Shown: in pieces, positions 8,141-16,492 of the stretch
Layout of the letters: each line of letters begins with the position of its first letter
How positions within the stretch are numbered: position 1 is the first letter of the stretch
DNA from: Rikenellaceae bacterium
Lineage (GTDB): Bacteria; Bacteroidota; Bacteroidia; Bacteroidales; Rikenellaceae
Reading direction: 5' to 3'
Assembly: GCA_015059685.1 (NCBI GenBank)
Contig: SUZW01000016.1
Location: forward strand, 1 to 42,391
Length of the DNA: 42,391 nt
The notes under the pieces: model-generated
The model's input: the letters and a program-made list of their open reading frames with translations, nothing else
Databases searched by the model: none
What the model was told of the DNA's origin: nothing
Position numbers and translations under genes: made by a program

Positions 8141-9241
8141 ATGACAGAGAAACTGCTAACTATTGCCAATGAGTTCGTTCTCGAGGGCAAAATTGAAAAG
8201 ATTACCCCACTTGGACAGGGTTTTATCAACGACACATTTATCATACACACCGAAGGTGAGGCTCCAAACTACATCTTGCAGCGCAAGAATAAGGCTATCT
8301 TCCCGGATGTACCTGCAATGATGGATAATATCGACCGTGTAACCTCACATATTCGCAAGAAGGTGGCAGCCGAGGGCGGAGATATTCGTCGCGAGGTTAT
8401 GACCATAAACCACACCCACGATGGCAAGTTCTACCACCTCGACGAGGCGGGTGAGTATTGGGCTGTATGCGAATTTATCGCAGACACGGTGGCCTACGAC
8501 TCGGCCGGCAGCGAGGCTTTGGCTCGTATGGGCGGTATGGGTATCGGCAAGTTCCAATCGCAGTTGGCTGACTTCACGGAGCCTTTGGCCGAAGTTATCA
8601 AGGGCTTCCACAACATCAAGCACCGCTTCGTGCAGTGGGATGAGGCGTTGGCACAGGACTTGGCAGGTCGCAAGGCTTCACTTGCGAAGGAGATAGAGTG
8701 GATTGAGGAGCGTCGTGAGGAGATGCTCTCGTTCTGGGCAAAGGTCGAGAGTGGCGAGATACCTATGCGTGTAACCCACAACGACACCAAGATTAACAAT
8801 ATCCTCTTCGACAAGCAGGGCAATGTACTCTGCGTTATCGACCTCGATACCGTGATGTCGGCTCCGGCATTGAACGACTTTGGCGACGCTATCCGCACCT
8901 ACGCAAACACAGGCGCAGAGGATGCCAAAGACCTCTCGACAGTGTCGATGTCACTGCCTATGTTTGCTGCCTATGCCGATGGCTACCTCTCGCAGCAGGC
9001 AAAGACCCTTACGCAAGCCGAGCTCGACCACCTCGCATTCTCGGCTCGCTACATAACCTACGAGCAGGTTCTGCGCTTCTTGATGGACTACATCAACGGT
9101 GACACCTATTATAAGATTCTCTCACCTGACCATAACCTCGTGCGCACACACGCCCAGTATGCTCTGTTGCAGAGTATAGAGGCGCAATATGATGCGATGT
9201 GCGAGGTGATTAAGACCACAACCGCAAAATATCGTGGATAG
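8141..9241 (+). CDS. NahK-like sugar 1-kinase (APH/choline-kinase fold)
   Basis: 366-aa phosphotransferase with the aminoglycoside-phosphotransferase fold. The catalytic loop THNDTKINNILFD (near residue 213) and the metal site VIDLDTVM (near 233) match the form seen in N-acetylhexosamine 1-kinase (NahK). There the first Asp is the catalytic base and the DLD acidic pair binds Mg-ATP. Known NahK enzymes phosphorylate GlcNAc/GalNAc at the anomeric carbon in salvage of host glycans; the substrate here is inferred from similarity only. It starts 33 nt after the peptidase gene and ends 1 nt before the next ATG, so it is co-transcribed with the downstream sugar-related genes. Resistance to aminoglycosides is unlikely for this subgroup. 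Confidence 0.85.
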   Translation: MTEKLLTIANEFVLEGKIEKITPLGQGFINDTFIIHTEGEAPNYILQRKNKAIFPDVPAMMDNIDRVTSHIRKKVAAEGGDIRREVMTINHTHDGKFYHLDEAGEYWAVCEFIADTVAYDSAGSEALARMGGMGIGKFQSQLADFTEPLAEVIKGFHNIKHRFVQWDEALAQDLAGRKASLAKEIEWIEERREEMLSFWAKVESGEIPMRVTHNDTKINNILFDKQGNVLCVIDLDTVMSAPALNDFGDAIRTYANTGAEDAKDLSTVSMSLPMFAAYADGYLSQQAKTLTQAELDHLAFSARYITYEQVLRFLMDYINGDTYYKILSPDHNLVRTHAQYALLQSIEAQYDAMCEVIKTTTAKYRG

Positions 9242-9242
9242 T

Positions 9243-9869
9243 ATGAAGGTTGCAAAGATAGATTTGGCAGGGCGCACCCTCGAACAAGTTTTCGAGGGCA
9301 TTGCTCCCGAGAATATAGCCTGCTGCAATTGGGCAGCGGAGTTTCCATACACCCCGAAGGTGTCGTTCAAGATGTTCCATACGGGCGATAAGCTCTATGT
9401 CCGCTTCGATGTCGAGGAGCACTACACCGCAGCCCTTGTTGCCGAGGATAACGGACAGGTGTGGACCGACTCGTGCTGCGAGTTTTTCCTCGCACCCGAC
9501 GATACGGCTTACTACAATATAGAGACCACCTGCATCGGCAAGATGCTGATTGGCTACCGCAGGAAAGGATATGAGGTTATCCACGCAGGAGCGGATGTAT
9601 TGTCGCAGGTTGAGCGTACGGCATCTCTCGGCTCGGAGCCTTTCGCAGAGCGTGTGGGTGAAAATAAGTGGTCTTTGATGCTCGGTTTGCCTACGGCAGT
9701 GATGCACCAACACAAGATTGAGAGCTGGGATGGTTTGAAGTTGAAGGTTAATCTCTACAAATGTGGCGACAAACTCTCGAAACCGCACTTTGTATCGTGG
9801 CAGCCTATTTCGCTTCCGAAACCTATGTTCCACTGTCCGGAGTTCTTCACAGATTTGGAATTGGAGTAA
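9243..9869 (+). CDS. Carbohydrate-binding family 9-like (CBM9/DOMON-like) protein
   Basis: 208 aa from the ATG at 9243, 1 nt after the kinase stop; a GTG at 9234 would add only three residues and overlap the kinase. Sequence phrases such as KLYVRFDVEEHYT, VWTDSCCEFFLAPD and YYNIETTCIGKML match the beta-sandwich family annotated as carbohydrate-binding family 9-like in Bacteroidetes. It has no signal peptide, which is unusual for a polysaccharide-binding module and suggests a cytoplasmic role, possibly with the neighbouring sugar kinase. The exact function is unknown. Confidence 0.75.
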   Translation: MKVAKIDLAGRTLEQVFEGIAPENIACCNWAAEFPYTPKVSFKMFHTGDKLYVRFDVEEHYTAALVAEDNGQVWTDSCCEFFLAPDDTAYYNIETTCIGKMLIGYRRKGYEVIHAGADVLSQVERTASLGSEPFAERVGENKWSLMLGLPTAVMHQHKIESWDGLKLKVNLYKCGDKLSKPHFVSWQPISLPKPMFHCPEFFTDLELE

Positions 9870-9895
9870 TTAAACTATAAAAAACTTATATAGAT

Positions 9896-10852
9896 ATGAA
9901 ACTTTTTGCAATCATTCGAACAGGCATTATCGCCTCGTTATTGGCTATTGTTGTTGGCTGCGCACCCAAGAGCGAGCCAGTAGGTAACATCTACCGTTTT
10001 GAGGGTGTCGAGCCGGCTGTTTATTACACAGCTGTATCTCCACTGAACGAAGGCTTCGATGGCGAAACCGTAGCAATCGTAATCCAGGGCTGGCACGGAG
10101 GTGTCAAGGTACACAAAGGATATATCGCTATGCAGAGTACTCTCAAAGATGCCTATGTCGTATCACCGATGTTCCCTCGCGCCGAGTCTATGCAGAGAAA
10201 TGGCGTCGAGTTCGATGGCCGAGCTATATGGAACAACTCGTGGCCTCTCGACCTCACCATTCCGGGAACAGCAGACGATGACTGGCGAGGTGGTGGCGAT
10301 GCCGAAGGTACCGAGTTGAGCTCGTATGAGATTATCGACCTCTTGCTCGCAAAACTTTCGGACAAGACGCTCTTCCCGAACTTGCGCAAAGTAGCTTTGA
10401 TTGGTTTCTCGGCAGGAGGTCAGTTTGTAGGCAGATATGTAGCTGTCGGCAAGGGCGAGGTTGCTCCGCATATCGAGATGCGATATGTCGCTTTGGCCCC
10501 TTCGACATTCCTTATTCCAGAGCCTAACGACTCGTGGCACTATGGACTGAAGGGTCGCCCACGCTACTCTCGCAACATCAGCGAGGAGCAGATTATGGAG
10601 AACCTTCGTTCACGCCGTTGCTTGCACGGCTGTGGTTTGTTGGACACCCTCGAGAAGGACCTCGATATGACCCCATTGGCTATGAAGCAGGGCCGCAACC
10701 GCTATGTGCGATTTGAGAACTTCAAGGAGTTGGTAAGCAAGGACCCTCGCTGGAGCGAGGTCACCACATTCCACACCTTCGAAGATATTGGTCACCAAGC
10801 ACAGAAGGCGTACGAAGACCCATTCTTTGTGGAGTATGTGATGGGCAAATAA
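9896..10852 (+). CDS. Alpha/beta-hydrolase lipoprotein
   Basis: 318 aa. Lipoprotein signal with the lipobox VVGC (Cys22), so it is exported and membrane-anchored. The nucleophile elbow GFSAGG (around residue 180) and a late EDIGHQ (around 299), plausible for the catalytic His, support a serine hydrolase of the alpha/beta-hydrolase fold. The early VIQGWHGG could supply the oxyanion-hole region. It lies 26 nt after the CBM9-like gene and is followed by a strong terminator, so it is probably the last gene of the 5114-10852 operon. The substrate is unknown; an esterase acting on acylated sugars would fit the neighbours but is inference. Confidence 0.8.
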   Translation: MKLFAIIRTGIIASLLAIVVGCAPKSEPVGNIYRFEGVEPAVYYTAVSPLNEGFDGETVAIVIQGWHGGVKVHKGYIAMQSTLKDAYVVSPMFPRAESMQRNGVEFDGRAIWNNSWPLDLTIPGTADDDWRGGGDAEGTELSSYEIIDLLLAKLSDKTLFPNLRKVALIGFSAGGQFVGRYVAVGKGEVAPHIEMRYVALAPSTFLIPEPNDSWHYGLKGRPRYSRNISEEQIMENLRSRRCLHGCGLLDTLEKDLDMTPLAMKQGRNRYVRFENFKELVSKDPRWSEVTTFHTFEDIGHQAQKAYEDPFFVEYVMGK

Positions 10853-10870
10853 TAACGAGCCTTGTAAGAG

Positions 10871-10903
10871 AAAAAAAATCGTGGCGTTTGCCACGATTTT
10901 TTT
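10871..10903. terminator. Bidirectional intrinsic terminator
   Basis: Perfect stem AATCGTGGC / GCCACGATT with a GTTT loop, flanked by an A-tract on the left and seven Ts on the right. It closes the upstream plus-strand operon 18 nt after the hydrolase stop. Confidence 0.92.
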
Positions 10904-10957
10904 GTGTGGTACTAACGCTGTGTTGGCATAGGATAGTATTTTGTTGCGCTGTGTTTT

Positions 10958-11157
10958 GGGGGCGCAGTCTGCGACTGCTTTGTGGGGGCGGGCTTCGCCC
11001 TTAATGGGGGCGCAATCATAGATTGCTTTATGGGGGTAGCGCAAAATGCTGAATTGACAATTACTCCAAGCGCTCCCCATAAAGCTGACTAAAAGTCAGC
11101 ATCCCCAGCAAGCGACCATCGGGAGCGTCCCCAAATAGCCAACTTGTTGGCGACCCC
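10958..11157. repeat. REP/BIME-like array of seven GGGG-hairpin units in two orientations
   Basis: Gene-free stretch built of short units: a G4-G5 run, 1-2 nt, a small stem-loop, then a T-rich linker such as TTTAT before the next G-run. Plus-oriented units: GGGGG at 10958 with stem GCAGTC/GACTGC; GGGGG at 10984 with GGGC/GCCC; GGGGG at 11006 with GCAATC/GATTGC; GGGGG at 11032 with a weak AGC/GCT stem. Minus-oriented units (C-runs on the plus strand): stem GCTGACT/AGTCAGC with CCCC at 11103; stem GC-GA-CC/GG-GA-GC with CCCC at 11129; stem GCCAAC/GTTGGC with CCCC at 11154. Stem sequences differ but pairing is kept. A tetranucleotide next to a hairpin, in head-to-head arrays, is the layout of REP elements mobilised by RAYT transposases; no such transposase is in the window. 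Confidence 0.75.
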
Positions 11158-11181
11158 ATTATTATCTGCGCCTTCCTGCCT

Positions 11182-11306
11182 AAAAATCGGAGCTGATGAG
11201 ATTATTTTTGTGCGAAACAAAGCGACAAAAGCGCAGCATAGTAAACCTATGTGAGCATTTTGGCGTCTGAAGTTTCGTGCAAAAAGAACTCATCAGAACG
11301 ATTTTT
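11182..11306. repeat. 125-bp palindromic dispersed element, copy 1
   Basis: Near full-length inverted repeat: outer arms AAAAATCG/CGATTTTT and CTGATGAG/CTCATCAG, then TTTTTGTGC/GTGCAAAAA, GAAAC/GTTTC, AAAAGC/GC-A-TTTT and an apical CATAG-TAAAC-CTATG hairpin. A second copy in the same orientation lies at 40280-40402. The right arm supplies the last two bases before, and overlaps, the stop codon (11305-11307) of the DUF4015 gene, so it may also act as that gene's 3' hairpin. Confidence 0.85.
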
Positions 11307-12996
11307 AACGGTTGTGTTCTTTTAGATAATCAATACAAAAGGCCGCCTTCTGCGCCTTATACTTGGTAAGGTTCGAGCCGGAGTGCCAAGTGGTGTAACC
11401 ACCTGTAAGACCCGCATCGTAAAGACCTCGGATCTCCTTCTCGACATCCTCGGCATCGTAGCGCAAGCCATTTCTATCGACATGGCGCATCACGGGATAT
11501 GCCTGTATCCAGGTACGCACAACAGCAGGTGTCGGGGTCACAGCCTGACGAGCCTGCACACGCTCACCCCACGCCTTCAAAATCTCGTATGGGTGGTTCC
11601 ACGGCTTCTTGATGCCGTAGTAGCCATTCGAGAAGTGGTCGGGGTAAGGCATACCGCAGATAGCATCGCAGATATTCGATATGGCAGGCCAATATTGTCC
11701 GTAGGCGGTTGTATAGCCCGGATTTGCTGCCTCGCCAAAGACATCTATCGAGACATAAGCTCCTACGGCGTGTATCTCGTCGCAGGCGTACTGCACAAAT
11801 CGCTGTATGGCCTGCACCTTCGACTCGCCATATTTATTGTGGTAGTCAATCAGCTTCTCGACCTTGGTCATACGGTCCGGGAAGCGGACATAGTCGAAGT
11901 TTATCTCGTTGAAACCGAACTTGCGCACCGCCTCCTTTGCCAACTCGACATTAAACTGCCACACCTTGCGGTCGTATGGGCTTGGCCAATAGGCCTTGTT
12001 GTGCTTGAACGGTTTGCCTGTAGCCTTCTCGGTTATGGCCACCTCGGGGTGGTCTTTCACCAGATGCGAGTCCTTGAAGCAGGTGATACGGCCTACAACA
12101 TAGAAGCCCTCTTCGTGAAGTCGCTTCACGGCATTGCGGTACATCGCCTCTTTGTTTTTACCTGCGTAGCGGTGGTTTGTAGGCGAGTACTTCGCCATAG
12201 CCTCGGCAGGGTATCCCGGGCACTCGTTATCCTTGATATCGATGACGAAGGTGTTTATCTTGGTCTTCTTTGCAAAGTCGATATAGTCTTCAATCTTACC
12301 TATCACCGAAGGTGAGATATTGAGGTAGAGCGAGTAGCAGGCTTTAGGCATCTTGTTATTTGCGAACTTGACACGCTCGGTAGGATAGAAGTCGCAACCT
12401 ATAGCCTCACCGCCACCAAACGGGTTTTTGATAGCCTTATGCACCTTGTCATACTGCTCTGCCTTGTATCGCTTCACAGCCTCCTCTTTCGAGAAGACGA
12501 GGTACTTGCCATAGACATAGCCTACGGTTTTGCCCTGACGCACCTTGTAGCGATTAACCCTACCATCGGCACGCAGCGTATCGAAATCTACGACCTCCAA
12601 CTTTCCGCCCTTATCGGCAAGGCTACCGACCAACGAGGTCTCGATATCGGTGATAATCGAGGCGGGGGTACGCACCCAAACAACCTTCTCCTTCACCACC
12701 TCCTTCGGAGTCGATACGAGCGACTGCTCCTTGGCGTAGAAGTATTGCTTGCGGGTAATCTCGATAAGGGTATAGCGTTGCTTCTCAATCTTCACGCTCT
12801 TGCCGAGGTTGGCCTTGACCTTGCGACCACGCACAAGGGTCTGCGCCTCCGCAACGACGCCATTGTCGTCTATCGAGTAGAGTTGCACATCGGCTGTTGC
12901 TGATGCGAGGTAGCGTTCTTCGATAATATCCTTGTCACCACAAGCACAAAGTGCCATAGCTGCCGCCAAAACGATAGTATAGAGTATCTTCTTCAT
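11305..12996 (-). CDS. DUF4015 putative glycoside hydrolase, lipoprotein
   Basis: 563 aa. Lipoprotein signal with LCAC, acylation most likely at Cys19. Residues about 35-180 form an SH3-like/accessory region, with phrases such as KIEKQRYTLIEITRKQYFY and VGYVYGKYLVF. From about 215 to the end runs a TIM-barrel-like DUF4015 (GH13-related putative glycosidase) domain: INTFVIDIKDNECPGYP, FYVVGRITCFKD, GFNEINFDYVRFPD (conserved D/E-rich strand end, candidate catalytic acidic residue), AYVSIDVFGEAANPGY and TGGYTTWHSGSN. The family is widespread and usually extracytoplasmic, with the substrate undefined. It is a single-gene unit with its own promoter at 13028. Confidence 0.88.
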   Translation of the reverse strand: MKKILYTIVLAAAMALCACGDKDIIEERYLASATADVQLYSIDDNGVVAEAQTLVRGRKVKANLGKSVKIEKQRYTLIEITRKQYFYAKEQSLVSTPKEVVKEKVVWVRTPASIITDIETSLVGSLADKGGKLEVVDFDTLRADGRVNRYKVRQGKTVGYVYGKYLVFSKEEAVKRYKAEQYDKVHKAIKNPFGGGEAIGCDFYPTERVKFANNKMPKACYSLYLNISPSVIGKIEDYIDFAKKTKINTFVIDIKDNECPGYPAEAMAKYSPTNHRYAGKNKEAMYRNAVKRLHEEGFYVVGRITCFKDSHLVKDHPEVAITEKATGKPFKHNKAYWPSPYDRKVWQFNVELAKEAVRKFGFNEINFDYVRFPDRMTKVEKLIDYHNKYGESKVQAIQRFVQYACDEIHAVGAYVSIDVFGEAANPGYTTAYGQYWPAISNICDAICGMPYPDHFSNGYYGIKKPWNHPYEILKAWGERVQARQAVTPTPAVVRTWIQAYPVMRHVDRNGLRYDAEDVEKEIRGLYDAGLTGGYTTWHSGSNLTKYKAQKAAFCIDYLKEHNR

Positions 12997-13027
12997 AAAT
13001 TAAATTGGGTTTCTGTGTAAATTCGTA

Positions 13028-13056
13028 CAAATATAGTTAAATTTTTCTTATCTTTG
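13028..13056. promoter_or_regulatory. Overlapping divergent -7 elements for the DUF4015 gene and tRNA-Arg
   Basis: CAAATATA at 13028-13035 is a minus-strand TATATTTG, 32 nt from the DUF4015 ATG. TATCTTTG at 13049-13056 is a plus-strand -7 element 47 nt before the tRNA. The -33 zone expected for the minus promoter falls on the plus -7 box, so the two promoters probably exclude each other's polymerase. Confidence 0.6.
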
Positions 13057-13102
13057 CCCAATCTATCGTGGTTAGGCAACTTTTTGCCGACTTTTTTAGA
13101 CT

Positions 13103-13174
13103 GCCCCTGTAGTTCAACGGATAGAACGAAGGTTTCCTAAACCTTAGATAGCAGTTCGATTCTGCTCGGGGGTA
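13103..13174 (+). tRNA. tRNA-Arg (anticodon CCT)
   Basis: Cloverleaf read by eye: acceptor GCCCCTG / CGGGGGT with two G-U pairs, D-arm GTTC...GAAC, anticodon stem AAGGT/ACCTT with loop TTCCTAA (anticodon CCT, reading AGG), T-arm AGCAG-TTCGATT-CTGCT and discriminator A. CCA is not encoded, as is common in this phylum. Confidence 0.93.
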
Positions 13175-13175
13175 C

Positions 13176-13203
13176 AAAGAGAGGTGTTTGCCTCTCTTTT
13201 TTT
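13176..13203 (+). terminator. Terminator of tRNA-Arg
   Basis: Stem AAAGAGAGG / CCTCTCTTT with loop TGTTTG and a T-run, starting 2 nt after the mature tRNA end. Confidence 0.88.
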
Positions 13204-13226
13204 GTACCCCGAGCAGAATCAAACTG
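13204..13226 (-). repeat. Inverted partial copy of the tRNA-Arg 3' end
   Basis: Read on the minus strand this repeats bases 13152-13175 of the tRNA (T-arm, acceptor 3' strand and trailing TAC). There is one C-to-T change and one missing G in the G-run. With the terminator between them, the two copies form one long hairpin of about 75 nt. There is no tRNA 5' half here, so it is not a second tRNA gene. Confidence 0.85.
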
Positions 13227-13264
13227 TTTACTACCCCTTGTCTGCGTGGTAAAAAAGCAATCAC

Positions 13265-13299
13265 AAAAAAATAGCCCCGACCACCAAGGTCGAGGCTAT
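13265..13299 (-). terminator. Terminator of the ppdK gene
   Basis: Stem with arms ATAGCCCCGACC and GGTCGAGGCTAT (one mismatch), loop ACCAA. On the minus strand the stem is followed by a run of six Ts. It lies 22 nt past the ppdK stop. Confidence 0.88.
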
Positions 13300-13320
13300 C
13301 GTTATACTGCACTCTGCGGA

Positions 13321-16053
13321 CTATTTCTCGTCGCTGAGAGCTGCGTGAGCCGCTGCCAAGCGTGCGATAGGCACACGGAATGGAGAGCAGCTTACATAGT
13401 TCAAACCTGCGTGGTGGCAGAACTCTACCGACGATGGCTCACCACCGTGCTCACCACAGATACCGCACTTGAGGTCAAGACGAGTCGAGCGACCCTTCAT
13501 CACAGCCTCACGAACCAACTGACCTACACCATTGCGGTCGAGAACCTTGAATGGGTCTGCCTTGATGATATTCTTGTCGAGATATACAGGCAAGAACTTT
13601 GCGATATCGTCACGCGAGAAGCCAAGAGTCATCTGTGTAAGGTCGTTTGTACCAAACGAGAAGAACTCTGCAACCTCTGCAATCTGATTTGCAGTTACAG
13701 CAGCACGAGGAACCTCAATCATAGTACCTACAAGGTAGTCGATGCGGTCGTTACGCTCTGCAAATACCTCGTTAGCAACACGGTCGATAACATTCTTCTG
13801 GTAGCGCAACTCCTTGTGGTTACCTACGAGTGGAACCATAATCTCAACCTTTACAGGTGTACCCGAAGCCTTAACATTCATTGCAGCCTCGATGATAGCG
13901 CGTGCCTGCATCTCGGTAATCTCCGGATAGGTGTTACCAAGACGGCAACCACGGTGACCGAGCATAGGGTTAACCTCGTGCAAAGCCTCTACCTTCGCTA
14001 CGACCTTCTCGAATGGGATACCCATCTCCTTGGCCATCTCCTTCTGCTCTTTCTCGGTTTGAGGAGCAAACTCGTGCAATGGTGGGTCGAGCAAACGAAC
14101 GATTACAGGGTAGCCCTTCATAACACGGAACAAGCCCTCGAAGTCACCACGCTGCATAGGCAACAACTTCGCCAAAGCAACACGACGACCATCCTCATCG
14201 TCTGCCAAAATCATCTCGCGGATAGCCTTGATACGGTCACCCTCGAAGAACATATGCTCTGTACGGCAAAGACCGATACCCTCTGCACCGAAAGCAAATG
14301 CCTGCTCTGCATCACGAGGAGTGTCGGCGTTAGCACGAACCTTCAACTTCGCATACTTACCTGCCAAATCCATCAACTTACCGAAGTCACCATCGAGTGC
14401 TGCCTCCTTTGTTGCAACCTGGCCGAGGTAAACCTCACCTGTCGAGCCGTTCAACGAAATCCAATCGCCCTCATTGATAGTGAGGCCGTTAATCTTGATT
14501 GTACGAGCCTTGTAGTCGATATCCAACTCACCTGCACCCGATACACAGCACTTACCCATACCACGAGCAACAACGGCTGCGTGCGAGGTCATACCACCAC
14601 GAGCTGTCAAGATACCCGCTGCATCGAGCATACCCTTCAAATCCTCTGGCGAAGTCTCGATACGAACCAAGATAGCCTTCTGGCCTGTCTCGGCCAATAC
14701 CTTCTCGGCATCGTCAGCGAAGAATACAACCGGACCTGTTGCGGCACCCGGCGAAGCAGGCAAACCCTTAACTACAACCTTCGCATTCTTGATAGCTGCC
14801 TTGTCAAATACAGGGTGGAGCAACTCATCGAGCTTCTCAGGCTCGCAGCGCAAAACTGCGGTCTTCTCGTCGATAAGGCCCTCTGCCAACATATCCATTG
14901 CAATCTTCACCATTGCGGCACCGGTACGCTTACCGTTACGGCACTGCAACATCCAAAGCTTACCGTCCTGAATAGTGAACTCGATATCCTGCATATCTGT
15001 GAAGTACTCCTCCAAGTGGTGCTGAATGTCGTTCAACTCCTTGTAAACCTCAGGCATAACCTCCTCGAGCGAAGGGTACTTCTCGGCACGCTCCTCCTCG
15101 GAGATGTTCTGTGCCTTTGCCCAACGGCGCGAACCCTCGATAGTAATCTGCTGTGGAGTACGGATACCTGCAACGACATCCTCACCCTGTGCATTTACGA
15201 GGTACTCACCATTAAAGATATTCTCACCTGTAGCAGCATCACGCGAGAAGGCAACACCGGTAGCCGAGCTGTCGCCCATGTTACCGAATACCATCGCCTG
15301 AACATTTACTGCTGTACCCCACTCTGCAGGGATATTGTTGAGCTTACGATAGAGGATAGCACGCTCGTTCATCCACGAACCGAACACTGCGCAGATAGCA
15401 CCCCAAAGCTGATCCCAAGGGTTTACAGGGAAGTCCGAACCGGTCTGCTCCTTAACGGCAGCCTTGAACTTCTTAACGAGAACCTTCAAATCCTCGGTTG
15501 TGAGGTCGGTATCCATCTCGACACCACGCTCCTCCTTCAACTCGTCGATAATAACCTCGAATGGGTCCTGATCCTCCTTCGATACCGGCTTCATACCGAG
15601 AACGACATCACCGTACATCTGTACGAAACGACGATACGAGTCCCAAGCGAAACGAGGGTTACCCGAAAGCTGTGCAACAGCCTCAACAGCCTCATCGTTC
15701 ATACCGAGGTTGAGGATGGTATCCATCATACCTGGCATCGAGGCACGAGCACCCGAACGAACCGATACGAGGAGTGGCAACTCCTTGTCACCAAACTTAC
15801 GACCGGTCAAAGCCTCTACACGCTTGATAGCTGCCTCAACATCCGGACGGAGCAACTCGATGATAGCTGCCTGACCGTGCTGGTAGTACTCTGTACATAC
15901 ATCGGTAGTGATTGTAAATCCCGGAGGTACCGGAATACCAATAAGGTTCATCTCGGCGAGGTTTGCACCCTTACCACCGAGCAACTCTCTCATCTTGCCA
16001 TTTCCCTCGGCCTCTTTGTTACCGAAGAAATAGACGCGCTTTACATTTGTCAT
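13321..16053 (-). CDS. ppdK: Pyruvate, phosphate dikinase
   Basis: Reversibly converts pyruvate, ATP and phosphate to PEP, AMP and PPi in the cytoplasm, serving gluconeogenesis or PPi-dependent glycolysis in anaerobes. 910 aa, about the full family length. The N-terminal ATP-grasp domain begins [20 protein letters not shown]. The swivelling central domain has the phospho-His loop [16 protein letters not shown] (His around 460-470). The C-terminal TIM barrel has [16 protein letters not shown] and [11 protein letters not shown] with the active-site Cys. All hallmarks are intact. It is transcribed alone, with a terminator directly downstream and a -7 element about 155 nt upstream. Confidence 0.98.
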   Translation of the reverse strand: MTNVKRVYFFGNKEAEGNGKMRELLGGKGANLAEMNLIGIPVPPGFTITTDVCTEYYQHGQAAIIELLRPDVEAAIKRVEALTGRKFGDKELPLLVSVRSGARASMPGMMDTILNLGMNDEAVEAVAQLSGNPRFAWDSYRRFVQMYGDVVLGMKPVSKEDQDPFEVIIDELKEERGVEMDTDLTTEDLKVLVKKFKAAVKEQTGSDFPVNPWDQLWGAICAVFGSWMNERAILYRKLNNIPAEWGTAVNVQAMVFGNMGDSSATGVAFSRDAATGENIFNGEYLVNAQGEDVVAGIRTPQQITIEGSRRWAKAQNISEEERAEKYPSLEEVMPEVYKELNDIQHHLEEYFTDMQDIEFTIQDGKLWMLQCRNGKRTGAAMVKIAMDMLAEGLIDEKTAVLRCEPEKLDELLHPVFDKAAIKNAKVVVKGLPASPGAATGPVVFFADDAEKVLAETGQKAILVRIETSPEDLKGMLDAAGILTARGGMTSHAAVVARGMGKCCVSGAGELDIDYKARTIKINGLTINEGDWISLNGSTGEVYLGQVATKEAALDGDFGKLMDLAGKYAKLKVRANADTPRDAEQAFAFGAEGIGLCRTEHMFFEGDRIKAIREMILADDEDGRRVALAKLLPMQRGDFEGLFRVMKGYPVIVRLLDPPLHEFAPQTEKEQKEMAKEMGIPFEKVVAKVEALHEVNPMLGHRGCRLGNTYPEITEMQARAIIEAAMNVKASGTPVKVEIMVPLVGNHKELRYQKNVIDRVANEVFAERNDRIDYLVGTMIEVPRAAVTANQIAEVAEFFSFGTNDLTQMTLGFSRDDIAKFLPVYLDKNIIKADPFKVLDRNGVGQLVREAVMKGRSTRLDLKCGICGEHGGEPSSVEFCHHAGLNYVSCSPFRVPIARLAAAHAALSDEK

Positions 16054-16207
16054 AGCAAAATTTTTTTAGTGAATTATTATTAAAAAATAGAAATTATATT
16101 CTCTCTCTTTTTCTGTTATTTGCTTTCCAACTAACAAATTTAGTAAATTTTTCTGCAATTTCAAACAAATACGGCATTTTTTGCAAAAAACAGACCGCAT
16201 TGGAGTG

Positions 16208-16215
16208 CAAAGATA
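16208..16215 (-). promoter_or_regulatory. -7 element of the ppdK promoter
   Basis: CAAAGATA on the plus strand, i.e. TATCTTTG on the minus strand. No clear TTTG is found 19-21 nt further upstream. The predicted 5' leader of ppdK is about 145 nt. Confidence 0.55.
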
Positions 16216-16460
16216 ATAATTTTTGGCGAAAAAGAGAGAATAAAAAGATGGCAAAAAGGAGAGAAAGAGAATTTCGGGTACCGTAACCATAGTCGGGACA
16301 ATCTCTCAAATCTTAATTTTGGTTACATATTTCAACAACGACAGGGCAATTAATTACAATTTGTAACAACATTTATGCAAACAACGATAAATGTACGAAA
16401 AAATCACCGCCAAAACACATTCAAAAGCACAATTTTCCAATTACAATTTATTAGAAAAAG

Positions 16461-16492
16461 TTTGTTAGTTCAAAAAATCTTTCATAAATTTG
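16461..16492 (+). promoter_or_regulatory. Promoter of the G-tract lipoprotein gene
   Basis: TTTG at 16461-16464 and TAAATTTG at 16485-16492, 20 nt apart, fit the Bacteroidetes consensus. The predicted start is near 16498, leaving an AT-rich leader of about 120 nt. Confidence 0.65.

Noticed and set aside
8141..9241. Aminoglycoside resistance gene
   Set aside because: The fold is shared, but the catalytic-loop wording (THNDTKINN, VIDLDT) and the sugar-related neighbours point to a NahK-like sugar kinase.
10958..11157. CRISPR array
   Set aside because: The units are hairpins with variable stems and short linkers in both orientations; there are no identical 25-37 nt repeats with unique spacers and no cas genes.
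11182..11306. An insertion sequence or its terminal repeats
   Set aside because: No transposase ORF is present in or between the arms and no target-site duplication is visible; at 125 bp it can only be a non-autonomous element, which is how it is reported.
13204..13226. A second tRNA gene on the minus strand
   Set aside because: Only the T-arm/acceptor 3' strand is present; there is no D-arm, anticodon arm or acceptor 5' strand next to it.
13246..16083. A 945-codon open frame on the plus strand opposite ppdK
   Set aside because: It is the antisense shadow of ppdK: the predicted protein is Leu/Thr/Cys/Arg-rich with no family resemblance, and ppdK has every catalytic motif in the other frame. 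Long antisense frames are common here because the codon bias of the real genes avoids antisense stops.
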